Shown here: positions 1-6,689 of the stretch, in pieces
Position numbering within the stretch: position 1 is the stretch's first letter
Layout of the letters: each line of letters begins with the position of its first letter
Origin: an uncultured Megasphaera sp.
GTDB lineage: Bacteria > Bacillota > Negativicutes > Veillonellales > Megasphaeraceae
Direction of reading: 5' to 3'
DNA: 8,291 nucleotides
Assembly (NCBI GenBank): GCA_900548635.1
Contig: URLP01000075.1
Location: 1 to 8,291, forward strand
Position numbers and translations under genes: made by a program
Notes under the pieces: model-generated
What the model was told of the DNA's origin: nothing
Seen by the model: only the letters and a program-made list of their open reading frames with translations
Database searches by the model: none

Positions 1-778
1 CCGCAACGGCGCCGCCGAGGCCGCCGATGATGCTGTGTTCTTCGGCAGTGACGATGAAATGCGTCTTCTGCGCAGCCGCGACGACCAAGTCTTCATCGAG
101 GGGCTTGATGCTGGCCATGTCGATGACCATAGCCTCTTTGCCCTGCCCTGCCAGCTGGTCGGCGGCGATCATGGCCTGCTGGACCATAAGGCCCGTGGCG
201 ATGATGGCCACATCGGATCCGTCGCGCAGAATCGTCCCCTTCCCCCACTGGAAAGGACAGCCGTCCCGGTAGACATCCTCCACAGGCGCGCGTCCCATGC
301 GTACATAGACCGGGCCCTTATGCGCGACGGCGGCCCGCACGACGGCTTCCGTTTCCGCCGCGTCGGCCGGACAGACGACGCTCATATTCGGCAGGCAGCG
401 CATGATGGCCATATCTTCGACGGACTGGTGCGTCGCCCCGTCTTCGCCGACGCTGATGCCGGCGTGGGTCGCACAGATCTTGACGTTGAGATTGGGCAGG
501 CAGATGGAGTTGCGCACCTGTTCAAAGGCCCGTCCCGTGCCGAAGACGGCAAAAGTGCTGGCCAGAGGGATCTTGCCGCAGGCCGCAAAGCCTGCAGCCG
601 TCCCCATCATATCCTGTTCGGAAATACCCATGTCGAAATAACGCTGGGGCGCCACTTTCTGAAAAGCCATGGAGCGCGTCGACGAGCCGAGATCTGCGTC
701 GAGGACGACGATATCGGGATTCTTATATAATTCCGTTTCTAAAAGATGCCCGTAAGCATCACGAGTTGCCTGTGCCAT
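1..778 (-). CDS. tkt: Transketolase, C-terminal subunit (partial, 3' end outside window)
   Basis: This is the C-terminal half of a split transketolase, which moves two-carbon ketol units between sugar phosphates in the cytosolic non-oxidative pentose phosphate pathway. I read 259 codons from the ATG at 778; the usual subunit is about 310 residues, so roughly 50 are missing beyond position 1. The pyrimidine-binding domain carries the GISEQ motif (residues 51-55, with Glu54 as the expected ThDP-activating glutamate), then THAGISVGEDGATHQ (104-118), followed by YVRMGR (158-163). The C-terminal transketolase domain ends in view at EEHSIIGGLGGAVA. The start is supported by GGAGG about 9 nt upstream, inside the preceding gene. 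The ATG overlaps the TGA of the N-terminal subunit (TGATG), which implies translational coupling and a 1:1 supply of the two chains. Family assignment is near certain; dxs is excluded because the two halves are separate genes. Confidence 0.95.
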   Translation of the reverse strand, partial: MAQATRDAYGHLLETELYKNPDIVVLDADLGSSTRSMAFQKVAPQRYFDMGISEQDMMGTAAGFAACGKIPLASTFAVFGTGRAFEQVRNSICLPNLNVKICATHAGISVGEDGATHQSVEDMAIMRCLPNMSVVCPADAAETEAVVRAAVAHKGPVYVRMGRAPVEDVYRDGCPFQWGKGTILRDGSDVAIIATGLMVQQAMIAADQLAGQGKEAMVIDMASIKPLDEDLVVAAAQKTHFIVTAEEHSIIGGLGGAVA

Positions 779-1596
779 CAGCTTTCGCCTCCTAATTCTG
801 CCAATGCCCGCCGGCATTCTTCCTTTGTCGGCGCCTTGCCGTGCCAGGAAACGACGTTTTCCATGAAGGAAATACCTTTGCCCTTGATCGTTTGGGCAAT
901 GATGGCTGTCGGCTTCCCTTTCGTCGTCTTCGCTACGGCCAGGGCCCCTTTGATGGCGTCGTAGTCATGACCGTCGATTTCCAGGACATTCCAGCGGAAG
1001 GCCCGGAACTTGTCGGCAATAGGCATGACATCCATGACGTCTTCCGTGGCGCCGTCGATCTGCAGGCCGTTGTGGTCGATGAAAAGGGTCAGGTTGTCGA
1101 GCTTATACTGCGCTGCTGACATGGCCGCTTCCCAAATCTGACCTTCTTCGATTTCCCCATCACCGGCGATGACGTAGACGCGCCAATCCTTACGGTCGAG
1201 TTTGGCCGTCAGGGCCATGCCGTTCGCTGCCGACAGGCCCTGGCCGAGGGAACCGGTGGTCATATCGATGCCCGGCGTCGTGTTCATATCCGGATTGCCC
1301 TGGAGCATGGCGCCGCACTGGCGCAGGTGCCACAGTTCTTCTTCCGGGAAAAAGCCCCGTTCCGCCAAGGTGGCATACAAAGCAGGGACCGTATGTCCCT
1401 TCGAAAGGACAAAACGGTCCCTGTCAGGCCAATGCGGCCGTTTCGGGTCGAGGCGCATCGTATCAAAATACAAGACCTGCAGCATATCGACGATGGAAAG
1501 AGATCCACCGGGATGACCGGACTGGGCCAGTGTCACCATCTTGACGATATTCTGCCGTACATGAACCGCATGGCGGCTCAAATCTTCATTTTCCAT
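778..1596 (-). CDS. tkt: Transketolase, N-terminal subunit
   Basis: This 272-residue protein is the ThDP-diphosphate-binding half of a two-chain transketolase and should form the active site with the subunit encoded directly downstream. Visible family marks are SGHPGG (residues 26-31, His28), KGH (66-68, His68), TGSLGQG (114-120), the ThDP/Mg motif starting GDGEIEEGQ (145-153) and ending at DHN (174-176), and IKGKG near 238-242. The length is normal for the split N-terminal subunit. The ATG start is preceded by a GGGGG ribosome-binding site 9 nt upstream. The gene has its own extended -10 promoter and is separated from the upstream HAD gene by 147 bp, so the transketolase pair is likely its own transcription unit. 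Nothing looks damaged. Confidence 0.96.
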   Translation of the reverse strand: MENEDLSRHAVHVRQNIVKMVTLAQSGHPGGSLSIVDMLQVLYFDTMRLDPKRPHWPDRDRFVLSKGHTVPALYATLAERGFFPEEELWHLRQCGAMLQGNPDMNTTPGIDMTTGSLGQGLSAANGMALTAKLDRKDWRVYVIAGDGEIEEGQIWEAAMSAAQYKLDNLTLFIDHNGLQIDGATEDVMDVMPIADKFRAFRWNVLEIDGHDYDAIKGALAVAKTTKGKPTAIIAQTIKGKGISFMENVVSWHGKAPTKEECRRALAELGGES

Positions 1597-1621
1597 GATA
1601 AAAAGCCCCCTTTTTGCTTAC

Positions 1622-1650
1622 ATTATAGCACAAAGAGGCTGCCACATTAA
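1622..1650 (-). promoter_or_regulatory. Probable extended -10 promoter of the transketolase pair
   Basis: Read on the minus strand there is a perfect TATAAT (1627 to 1622) preceded by TGC (1630 to 1628), giving an extended -10. Seventeen bases upstream lies a weak -35, TTAATG (1650 to 1645, 3 of 6 consensus). Transcription would start near 1615, leaving a leader of only about 19 nt that holds the GGGGG ribosome-binding site within AAAAAG-GGGG-CTTTTT. That leader could form a weak hairpin with the ribosome-binding site in its loop. This is prediction from sequence only. Confidence 0.6.
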
Positions 1651-1680
1651 GGTTATTCACCTTATGCACAACCTCTTTTT
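1632..1680. terminator. Imperfect hairpin, possible terminator after the HAD gene
   Basis: AAAGAGG at 1632-1638 pairs with CCTCTTT at 1672-1678. An inner stem, TAAGGT (1648-1653) with ACCTTA (1659-1664), has a 5-nt loop. On the plus strand the stem is followed by a run of five T (1676-1680); on the minus strand, the direction of the flanking genes, the T run is only three. It may therefore be a weak terminator of the upstream operon. It also contains the -35 region of the transketolase promoter. Confidence 0.4.
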
Positions 1681-1687
1681 CACTTGG

Positions 1688-1743
1688 TTTGAAGTTTGAT
1701 GTTTGATGTTTGAAGTAGCGGGTTGCATTTTTACATCAAACAT
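1688..1743. repeat. Heptad tandem repeats with an inverted copy
   Basis: Four 7-nt units follow each other without gaps: TTTGAAG (1688-1694), TTTGATG (1695-1701), TTTGATG (1702-1708) and TTTGAAG (1709-1715). The segment ATGTTTGATGT (1699-1709) is repeated exactly in inverted form as ACATCAAACAT (1733-1743), 23 nt further on and ending directly at the HAD stop codon. An 11-bp stem could therefore form in the 3' end of the operon transcript. Its function is unknown; it could be a transcript-stabilising structure, a dispersed intergenic repeat, or slippage product. Confidence 0.65.
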
Positions 1744-2559
1744 TTACAACACATATTTCTCAATGGCTTCGGCGACGGCGCCTTCGTTATTTGTCGCTTC
1801 GGTGACGACGTCGCAGTACTTCTTGATGACGGGGTTTAGGTTATGGACGCCTATGGCAAGGCCTGCAGCTTTGAGCATGTCGATGTCGTTGATGTTGTCG
1901 CCGATGGCCATCGTTTCTTCATAGGGCACGCCCAAAAGGTCGGCCAGTTTGTGCAGGCCTGCACCTTTGTTGACGCCGCGGTGCATGAACTCGATGTAGC
2001 GGTTGCTCGAGAAGCTGACCGTAATGTCGTCTAAGAGGGGCCTTACGTCAGCGTGGACCTTTTCCAGGTAGTCGTAGTCCGTGTTCGTCACGATGAGCTT
2101 ACAGACTTCTTCTTTACCTCGCAGGAATTCGAGGTCTTCCGTTTCTACGGGCACGTAGCCCATGCGGCCGTGCAGGAAGGCTTCTTCGTCAGGCGTAATA
2201 TTCGTGATGTAGACGACGTCGCGCGTATAAATGTGCATGCACTGGCCGTAACGGCAGCAGTAGCGGAAGATGCGGTCCGCCAGGTCGAAGGGAATCGGGT
2301 CCCAAAAGAGAGAGCGGCTGCCTTTATTTTCCGTAATGTTGGCGCCGTTGAAGCCGATGATGTACTGATTTTCCTGTTCATAAAGGCCCAGGATCTTCAG
2401 GATGCCTTCGATGGAACGGTAGCCCCGGCCCGTACAGGGCACGAACTTCACGCCCTTCTTGACGGCTGCCGTAATGGCTTCGATATTGCGTCGGCAAATC
2501 GTCGCATCGCTGCTGAGCAGCGTTTCATCCATATCACAAGCAATGATTTTATATTTCAT
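1744..2559 (-). CDS. Cof-type HAD superfamily phosphatase
   Basis: This 271-residue cytosolic protein belongs to the Cof/YbjI-type HAD hydrolases (cap type C2), which remove phosphate from small phosphorylated metabolites such as sugar phosphates or flavin/thiamin intermediates; the substrate cannot be read from sequence. Motif I is CDMDET (residues 8-13, nucleophile Asp9 and Asp11), motif II is the CTGR region (Thr43), motif III is Lys198 in VNKG, and motif IV is GDNIND (220-225, with Asp221 and Asp225 for Mg). Length is typical. The ATG overlaps the MATE stop codon by 4 nt (ATGA), with AAAGGAG just upstream inside the MATE gene, so it is coupled to the exporter. It is the last gene of the Rrf2-led operon. 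Cof-type phosphatases are common passengers in unrelated operons, so the link to export may be loose. Confidence 0.93.
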   Translation of the reverse strand: MKYKIIACDMDETLLSSDATICRRNIEAITAAVKKGVKFVPCTGRGYRSIEGILKILGLYEQENQYIIGFNGANITENKGSRSLFWDPIPFDLADRIFRYCCRYGQCMHIYTRDVVYITNITPDEEAFLHGRMGYVPVETEDLEFLRGKEEVCKLIVTNTDYDYLEKVHADVRPLLDDITVSFSSNRYIEFMHRGVNKGAGLHKLADLLGVPYEETMAIGDNINDIDMLKAAGLAIGVHNLNPVIKKYCDVVTEATNNEGAVAEAIEKYVL

Positions 2560-3908
2560 GTCGACTCCTTTTCTGTCGTAACGGTTGGGGCATAGTAGTC
2601 ATAAATCTTCCAGGCTGCGAGCGCTGCCAGACATTCAAAAATCCAGAAGGCGTGCCACACGCCATCAGGGCCAAAAACGCGGCAGAGGAGCCACGCCGCC
2701 GGCAGGCTGATGACGACGTAGCGCAACAGCGTGATGGCAAAGGACGGGTTGCCCTTCCCCAGCCCTTCCAGAGCGCCAGACGCCGTAATGGACAAAGCCG
2801 ACGGCACGCTCCCCCAGGCAATGATGCTCAAGGCTGACGCACCGGCTGCGATGGTTTCCTGACGAGACGTGAACCAGCTCATGAGGACGTCCGGTACAGT
2901 CAGACAGATGACCAAGCCTGCCATCATGATCAAGCCGTTGAGAACGAGCGTCGTCCGATAAATAGAGCGCACGCGGCCCAATTCCCCAGCTCCGTAATTA
3001 TAGCCAATCAACGGCCGTACACCTTGAATGATACCATTTGTCGGCATAGAAAGAAAGGTCTGGAGCTTGTAATAGACGCCGAGAATGAAAATATAAGTCG
3101 GCGAAAAAGGCGCCAGGAGATGGTTCAAGGCGACGAGGAAAACCGACGACAAGCCCATGTTGAGGGCTGCCGGGATGCCGATGCCATAGAGCCGTTTATC
3201 GAGTTCGATATCCCAATGGAGATGGCAGCGGCGGACTTCGACCCGCAGCGGCCGCCAGTGACAGATAAAGGCATAGAAGAGAAGGTTCACAGTCTGGCCC
3301 AAGCCCGTCGCCCAGGCCGCGCCTTCAATCCCCATGGCCGGAATCGGTCCCAGGCCAAAAATGAGGATCGGGTCGCCAATGATGTTGACCAGGCAGCCCA
3401 AAGACAAGCCAACCATAGTAACCTGCATGCGGCCAACGGCTTGGAACATCTTTTCATAGACCAAGTCGACGCTGAGGATCGTAGAAAAGGCAAAGACGAT
3501 GACGGCATAGCGCAGGCCTAGGTCGATGAGCCCGGCATCCTGCGTAAAGGCCCATAAAAAAGCCGGCACAGCCCAAATACAGCCTGCCGTCATGACCAAA
3601 CCATGGATGACAGCCAGGAAGACGCCATGTGTCGCGGCTACGTCAGCTGTCCCCTTCTGGCCCGCACCGAGACAGATGGAAATGATGGCATTCAGGCCGA
3701 CGCCAAAGCCGATGCAGACAGCATTGACGAAGTTCTGCATCGGAAAGACCAGGGACACAGCTGTCATAGCCTGTTCGCTAATCATGGCGACGAACAGGCT
3801 GTCGACAATATTATAGAGCGAATTGACAATCATCGACACGACGGCTGGCAGAGCCATGGAAACGATGAGCGGCAAAATGGCCCGTTCTTTCATAAATGAT
3901 TCGTCCAT
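2556..3908 (-). CDS. MATE family exporter, MepA-like
   Basis: This 450-residue inner-membrane protein has the two-lobe arrangement of MATE exporters, which drive drugs or metabolites out in exchange for Na+ or H+. The N-lobe opens with LPAVVSMIVNSLYNIVDSLF (20-39), typical of the MepA/VmrA branch. Further marks are NIIGDPILIFGLG (175-187), GIEGAAWATGLGQ (193-205), and IPAALNMG (245-252) with PLIGYNYGAG (299-308) in the C-lobe. About twelve hydrophobic segments are visible. The start at 3908 is chosen because AGGTGA lies 4 nt upstream; an in-frame ATG at residue 6 has no such site. That AGGTGA contains the TGA stop of the preceding gene, so translation is tightly coupled. The export substrate is unknown. 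Co-transcription with an Rrf2 regulator suggests stress-controlled expression. Confidence 0.94.
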   Translation of the reverse strand: MDESFMKERAILPLIVSMALPAVVSMIVNSLYNIVDSLFVAMISEQAMTAVSLVFPMQNFVNAVCIGFGVGLNAIISICLGAGQKGTADVAATHGVFLAVIHGLVMTAGCIWAVPAFLWAFTQDAGLIDLGLRYAVIVFAFSTILSVDLVYEKMFQAVGRMQVTMVGLSLGCLVNIIGDPILIFGLGPIPAMGIEGAAWATGLGQTVNLLFYAFICHWRPLRVEVRRCHLHWDIELDKRLYGIGIPAALNMGLSSVFLVALNHLLAPFSPTYIFILGVYYKLQTFLSMPTNGIIQGVRPLIGYNYGAGELGRVRSIYRTTLVLNGLIMMAGLVICLTVPDVLMSWFTSRQETIAAGASALSIIAWGSVPSALSITASGALEGLGKGNPSFAITLLRYVVISLPAAWLLCRVFGPDGVWHAFWIFECLAALAAWKIYDYYAPTVTTEKEST

Positions 3909-3911
3909 ACG

Positions 3912-4394
3912 TCACCTGCTTCGACGGTTGCGAAGCCAGCGCCAAAGGGAAGTTATGCCTTTGATGACCAAGCAGAAGATAAAGATGTTCACTAACAGAC
4001 CGAGGATATCGGCACCCCAGCCCAAGGAACCCCAGCCGAAGAGATGGCTGAGCATACTGCCCAGGAACATACCGCCGGCAAAGAGGCCGATACCTCGCAT
4101 GACGCTGCCCAAGCGGGACGAAGACGTCGTCCGGCTCGTATTCGTCTGGGCCGTTTCGGCTTTTCGCGCCTGCGTCTGTCCGTTCCCTTTCGTATTGCCC
4201 AAGCTTGGGGCCTCCTTCGTCGTCCCCGCCTTCGGCGTCACATTTTTAGGCGCTGGTGCCGGCAGCGATTTCGGTGCCGATACGCGGGCACCTCCACCGC
4301 CTTTAGCAGCCTGTACGGAAGACGGGACAGCCGGCAAGGCCAGGGCAGTCCACAAAGCAAAGGCACAAACGGCGATAACAGTCGTTTTTTTCAT
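3912..4394 (-). CDS. Small exported/membrane protein of unknown function
   Basis: I do not recognise a named family for this 160-residue protein. It begins with a clear signal peptide (MKK, hydrophobic core, likely cut after VQA at about residue 29). A low-complexity stretch follows, rich in Gly, Ala, Pro, Lys, Thr and Ser (31-95). The C-terminal part is a Gly-rich hydrophobic segment (about 100-120), a WGSLGWGAD turn, a transmembrane helix (about 128-150), and a basic tail ending RNRRSR. The order signal peptide, basic linker, Gly-rich helix, second helix and Arg-rich end resembles the N-terminal half of bacterial Tim44-like membrane proteins, without their soluble Tim44 domain; that is only a resemblance. 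The ATG has AAAGGAG 9 nt upstream, overlapping the stop of the Rrf2 gene 14 nt before. It sits between the regulator and the exporter, so it may assist or modulate the exporter; this is inference. Confidence 0.8.
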   Translation of the reverse strand: MKKTTVIAVCAFALWTALALPAVPSSVQAAKGGGGARVSAPKSLPAPAPKNVTPKAGTTKEAPSLGNTKGNGQTQARKAETAQTNTSRTTSSSRLGSVMRGIGLFAGGMFLGSMLSHLFGWGSLGWGADILGLLVNIFIFCLVIKGITSLWRWLRNRRSR

Positions 4395-4408
4395 AATAAG
4401 CGGCTCCT

Positions 4409-4861
4409 TTATAACAAATCTTGCGACGGATCCGACTCGTCCAAAGCAGCCGGTCCTCCATGGGGAAAAATGAGGTCATATAGATTCAGCGTCGACAGAT
4501 AATCGGCTAGCTTGCCCTGTACACCGGCCAAAGCTTCGTGGACATCACAGAAGCCATAGCGGTGATGGTAAGGACATTGGAAATCCCCGTCCAGGCAGCT
4601 GGTAATCATATTTTCCCGTTCCATGACGTTGATGATGTCCATGAGCGTGATGTCATGGAGGTCCTTCGTCAGGCGACAGCCGCCCTGGGCACCACGGATG
4701 ATTTCAATGAAACCGGCCCGTTCGAGTTTCTTGGAAATCTTATAAGCGAACTGGCGGGGCACGAACTGTTCGTCACTGATTTCCCGTATATTTTTCAGCT
4801 GCAAATCTGCCAGGGAGCGTAAAATACGAATGGCATAATCAGTTTCTCTGGTAATAATCAC
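4409..4861 (-). CDS. Rrf2 family transcriptional regulator with Fe-S-type cysteines
   Basis: This 150-residue protein has the Rrf2 winged helix: TRETDYAIRILRSLADL (4-20), recognition-helix region PRQFAYKISKKLERAGFI (35-52) and the wing RGAQGGCRL (56-64). Downstream lies Cys89-x6-Cys96-x8-Cys105 with His108, close to the three-cysteine layout that holds an Fe-S cluster in IscR and NsrR. It is therefore likely to sense Fe-S status, oxidants or NO; the cluster itself is inferred. The start is GTG at 4861, with AAGGAG about 11 nt upstream and no better ATG. It leads an operon with the small protein, the MATE exporter and the HAD phosphatase. A 27-bp palindrome covers its -35 region, suggesting negative autoregulation. 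A cysteine-metabolism (CymR) role is less likely because CymR lacks this cysteine triad. Confidence 0.93.
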   Translation of the reverse strand: MIITRETDYAIRILRSLADLQLKNIREISDEQFVPRQFAYKISKKLERAGFIEIIRGAQGGCRLTKDLHDITLMDIINVMERENMITSCLDGDFQCPYHHRYGFCDVHEALAGVQGKLADYLSTLNLYDLIFPHGGPAALDESDPSQDLL

Positions 4862-4901
4862 AAAGCAGGACTCTCCTTCTTATTCTGTATGGTTTAAGTC
4901 T

Positions 4902-4930
4902 ATTATAGCGTGAAATACCGAGAAAATCTA
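4902..4930 (-). promoter_or_regulatory. Probable promoter of the Rrf2-MATE operon
   Basis: On the minus strand TATAAT occupies 4907 to 4902. Seventeen bases upstream is TAGATT (4930 to 4925), a 3-of-6 match to the -35 consensus. The weak -35 and the overlapping palindrome fit a controlled promoter. The predicted start is near 4895, giving a leader of about 34 nt before the GTG. Confidence 0.6.
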
Positions 4931-4937
4931 TATTTCA
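4911..4937. promoter_or_regulatory. 27-bp imperfect palindrome, candidate Rrf2 operator
   Basis: TGAAATA (4911-4917) and TATTTCA (4931-4937) are exact inverted repeats. Inside them GA (4920-4921) pairs with TC (4927-4928) around an A-rich centre at 4924, so 9 of 13 base pairs are symmetric. The site spans the -35 and most of the spacer of the minus-strand promoter. Its length, symmetry and AT-rich centre resemble operators known for dimeric Rrf2 proteins such as IscR. It lies about 30 bp upstream of the prfC -35, so prfC need not be affected. Binding is inferred. Confidence 0.55.
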
Positions 4938-4966
4938 ATAAAAAATTCGTATTCTGGTGCTCCATC

Positions 4967-4995
4967 TTGTCAGTCCGAAAAAAAGCCTATATAAT
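4967..4995 (+). promoter_or_regulatory. Near-consensus sigma-70 promoter of prfC
   Basis: TTGTCA (4967-4972, 5 of 6 consensus) and a perfect TATAAT (4990-4995) are separated by exactly 17 bp. Transcription should begin near 5002, giving a leader of about 41 nt with GAGGTG (5032-5037) 5 nt before the ATG. This is the strongest promoter visible in the window and points to constitutive expression. Confidence 0.8.
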
Positions 4996-5042
4996 AAAGA
5001 GTGATTGCATAATTTAGCTTTAACTACAGACGAGGTGTACTT

Positions 5043-6653
5043 ATGTCATTAATCGATGAAGTAAATAACCGCCGTACCTTTGCCATCATCTCTCACCCGG
5101 ATGCGGGCAAGACGACGCTGACTGAAAAATTGCTGCTCTACGGAGGCGCCATCCACCTGGCCGGTTCCGTCAAGGCCCGCAAGACGGCAAAGCATGCCGT
5201 TTCGGACTGGATGGAAATCGAAAAGCAGCGCGGTATCTCCGTCACCAGTTCGGTCCTGCAGTTCGACTACGAAGGCCACCACATCAACATCCTCGATACG
5301 CCGGGCCATCAGGACTTCAGTGAAGATACGTACCGTACGCTGATGGCCGCCGACAGCGCGGTCATGCTCATCGACGTCGCCAAAGGCGTCGAAGCCCAGA
5401 CGAAGAAGCTCTTCCGCGTCTGTAAAGAACGGGGCATCCCTATCTTTACGTTCGTCAATAAAATCGACCATTTCGGCCGCAACCCCTTCGACCTGATGGA
5501 TGAAATCGAAGACGTCCTGGGCATCCACGCCTACCCCATGAACTGGCCCATCGGCCTGAACGGCAACTATCAGGGCATCTACGACCGGGCTACGTCGTCC
5601 ATCGAACTCTTCGAAAAAGACACGACCCACGGTCAGCGCAAACTGGCCTCGACCAAAGGCTCTGCCGATGACCCGATTTTCAAGGAACTCCTCGACGACG
5701 ATGTCCATCAGGGCCTGATCGACGACATCGAGCTCCTCGATGAGGCCGGCGATCCCTTCGATATGGAAAAAGTCAAGCGCGGCGAACTGACGCCGATGTT
5801 CTTCGGCTCGGCCATGACCAACTTCGGCGTCAAACCCTTCCTGGAAGAATTCCTGCGTCTGGCACCGAAACCGCAGCCACGCAAATGCCTGGAAGGCGTC
5901 ATCGAACCGACATCGGAACAGTTCACGTCCTTCGTCTTCAAGATCCAGGCCAACATGAACCCCCAGCACCATGACCGCATCGTCTTCATGCGCATCTGCT
6001 CGGGTAAATTCGAAAAGGGCATGACCGTCACGCACCGCCAGTCGGGCAAACAGCTGCGCCTCATGCAGCCCCAGCAGTTCCTGGCAACGGAACGGACCAT
6101 CGTCGAAGATGCCTACCCCGGTGATATCATCGGCGTCTTCGACAACGGCACGATGGGCGTCGGCGATACCCTCTATTCGGGCAAAAAGAAAGTCACCTTC
6201 AAAGACTTCCCGACCTTCCCGCCGGAACTCTTCGCCCGCATCCGCGCCAAAGACTCGATGAAGCGCAAACAGTTCCTCAAAGGCATGACCCAGCTGGCCC
6301 AGGAAGGGGCCGTCCAGATCTATGAAAACCTAGGCTCCATGGAAAGCTACATCGTCGGTGCCGTCGGCCAATTGCAGTTCGAAGTCCTCGAATACCGCCT
6401 CAAGCATGAATACGGCGTCGACCTGGAAATGAACCGCCTGCCCTACACCGTCGCCCGCTGGATCCAGGACAATGGCCACGACTATAAAGAACTGAAGAAC
6501 ATCGACAGCGCCATGATCGTCAAAGACCACAAACAGCGCGTCGTCCTTCTCATTGCCAACGAATGGCAGACCAACTGGATCGTAGAACGGAACCCGGAAT
6601 TCACTTTCTGCACCACACCGGACCAACTCGCCATCGATGAACCTGAAGAATGA
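5043..6653 (+). CDS. prfC: Peptide chain release factor 3 (RF3)
   Basis: This 536-residue cytosolic GTPase recycles RF1/RF2 from the ribosome after peptide release. The G motifs are in order: G1 SHPDAGKTT (17-25), G2 RGISVTS (63-69), G3 DTPGHQDF (85-92), G4 NKID (139-142) and G5 GSAM (255-258). They are followed by the RF3-specific middle and C-terminal domains, with FVFKIQANMNPQHHDRI near 297-313 and GAVGQLQFEVL near 437-447. The length is close to that of E. coli RF3 (529), and the SHPDAGKTT form plus the C-terminal domains separate it from EF-G and from TetM-type proteins. It is monocistronic: its own promoter lies upstream, a terminator begins 3 nt after the TGA, and both neighbouring units are on the other strand. 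Its biased codon use leaves long open frames on the opposite strand, which are not genes. Confidence 0.98.
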   Translation: MSLIDEVNNRRTFAIISHPDAGKTTLTEKLLLYGGAIHLAGSVKARKTAKHAVSDWMEIEKQRGISVTSSVLQFDYEGHHINILDTPGHQDFSEDTYRTLMAADSAVMLIDVAKGVEAQTKKLFRVCKERGIPIFTFVNKIDHFGRNPFDLMDEIEDVLGIHAYPMNWPIGLNGNYQGIYDRATSSIELFEKDTTHGQRKLASTKGSADDPIFKELLDDDVHQGLIDDIELLDEAGDPFDMEKVKRGELTPMFFGSAMTNFGVKPFLEEFLRLAPKPQPRKCLEGVIEPTSEQFTSFVFKIQANMNPQHHDRIVFMRICSGKFEKGMTVTHRQSGKQLRLMQPQQFLATERTIVEDAYPGDIIGVFDNGTMGVGDTLYSGKKKVTFKDFPTFPPELFARIRAKDSMKRKQFLKGMTQLAQEGAVQIYENLGSMESYIVGAVGQLQFEVLEYRLKHEYGVDLEMNRLPYTVARWIQDNGHDYKELKNIDSAMIVKDHKQRVVLLIANEWQTNWIVERNPEFTFCTTPDQLAIDEPEE

Positions 6654-6656
6654 GTT

Positions 6657-6689
6657 AAAAAAAGCTGTCGCTTACGCGGCAGCTTTTTT
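6657..6689. terminator. Strong bidirectional intrinsic terminator
   Basis: Seven A (6657-6663) lead into the stem GCTGTCGC (6664-6671), loop TTAC, and GCGGCAGC (6676-6683), followed by six T (6684-6689). The stem has 8 pairs, one of them G-T, extended by A-T pairs. On the plus strand it ends prfC. On the minus strand it has a seven-T tail and is the first clear terminator downstream of the Amt-PII gene and the phosphoesterase relic. Confidence 0.93.

Noticed and set aside
35..730. Open frame of 231 codons on the plus strand
   Set aside because: Lies opposite the transketolase C-terminal subunit, whose motifs are all present on the minus strand; no ribosome-binding site.
2053..2595. Open frame of 180 codons on the plus strand
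   Set aside because: Antisense to the HAD phosphatase; composition is that of a complementary-strand shadow.
4353..4394. Possible lipoprotein signal (Cys10) in the small exported protein
   Set aside because: The residues before the cysteine are Ile-Ala-Val, with Val at -1 where Gly, Ala or Ser is needed, and a normal cleavage site follows at VQA.
3823..4473. Open frame of 216 codons on the plus strand
   Set aside because: Covers the start of the MATE gene, the small exported protein and the Rrf2 end in antisense; the minus-strand genes have ribosome-binding sites and coupled spacing.
4891..4919. Second palindrome (GGTTT with AAATACC) near the Rrf2 -10
   Set aside because: Symmetry needs gaps and mismatches; much weaker than the 27-bp palindrome next to it.
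5002..5042. Riboswitch or attenuator in the prfC leader
   Set aside because: The leader is only about 41 nt, with no stem or terminator pattern beyond the ribosome-binding site.
5049..6035. Open frame of 328 codons on the minus strand inside prfC
   Set aside because: It is a shadow of prfC caused by biased third positions; it has no family motifs, is low-complexity in Asp, Glu, Phe and Val, and prfC is unmistakable on the other strand.
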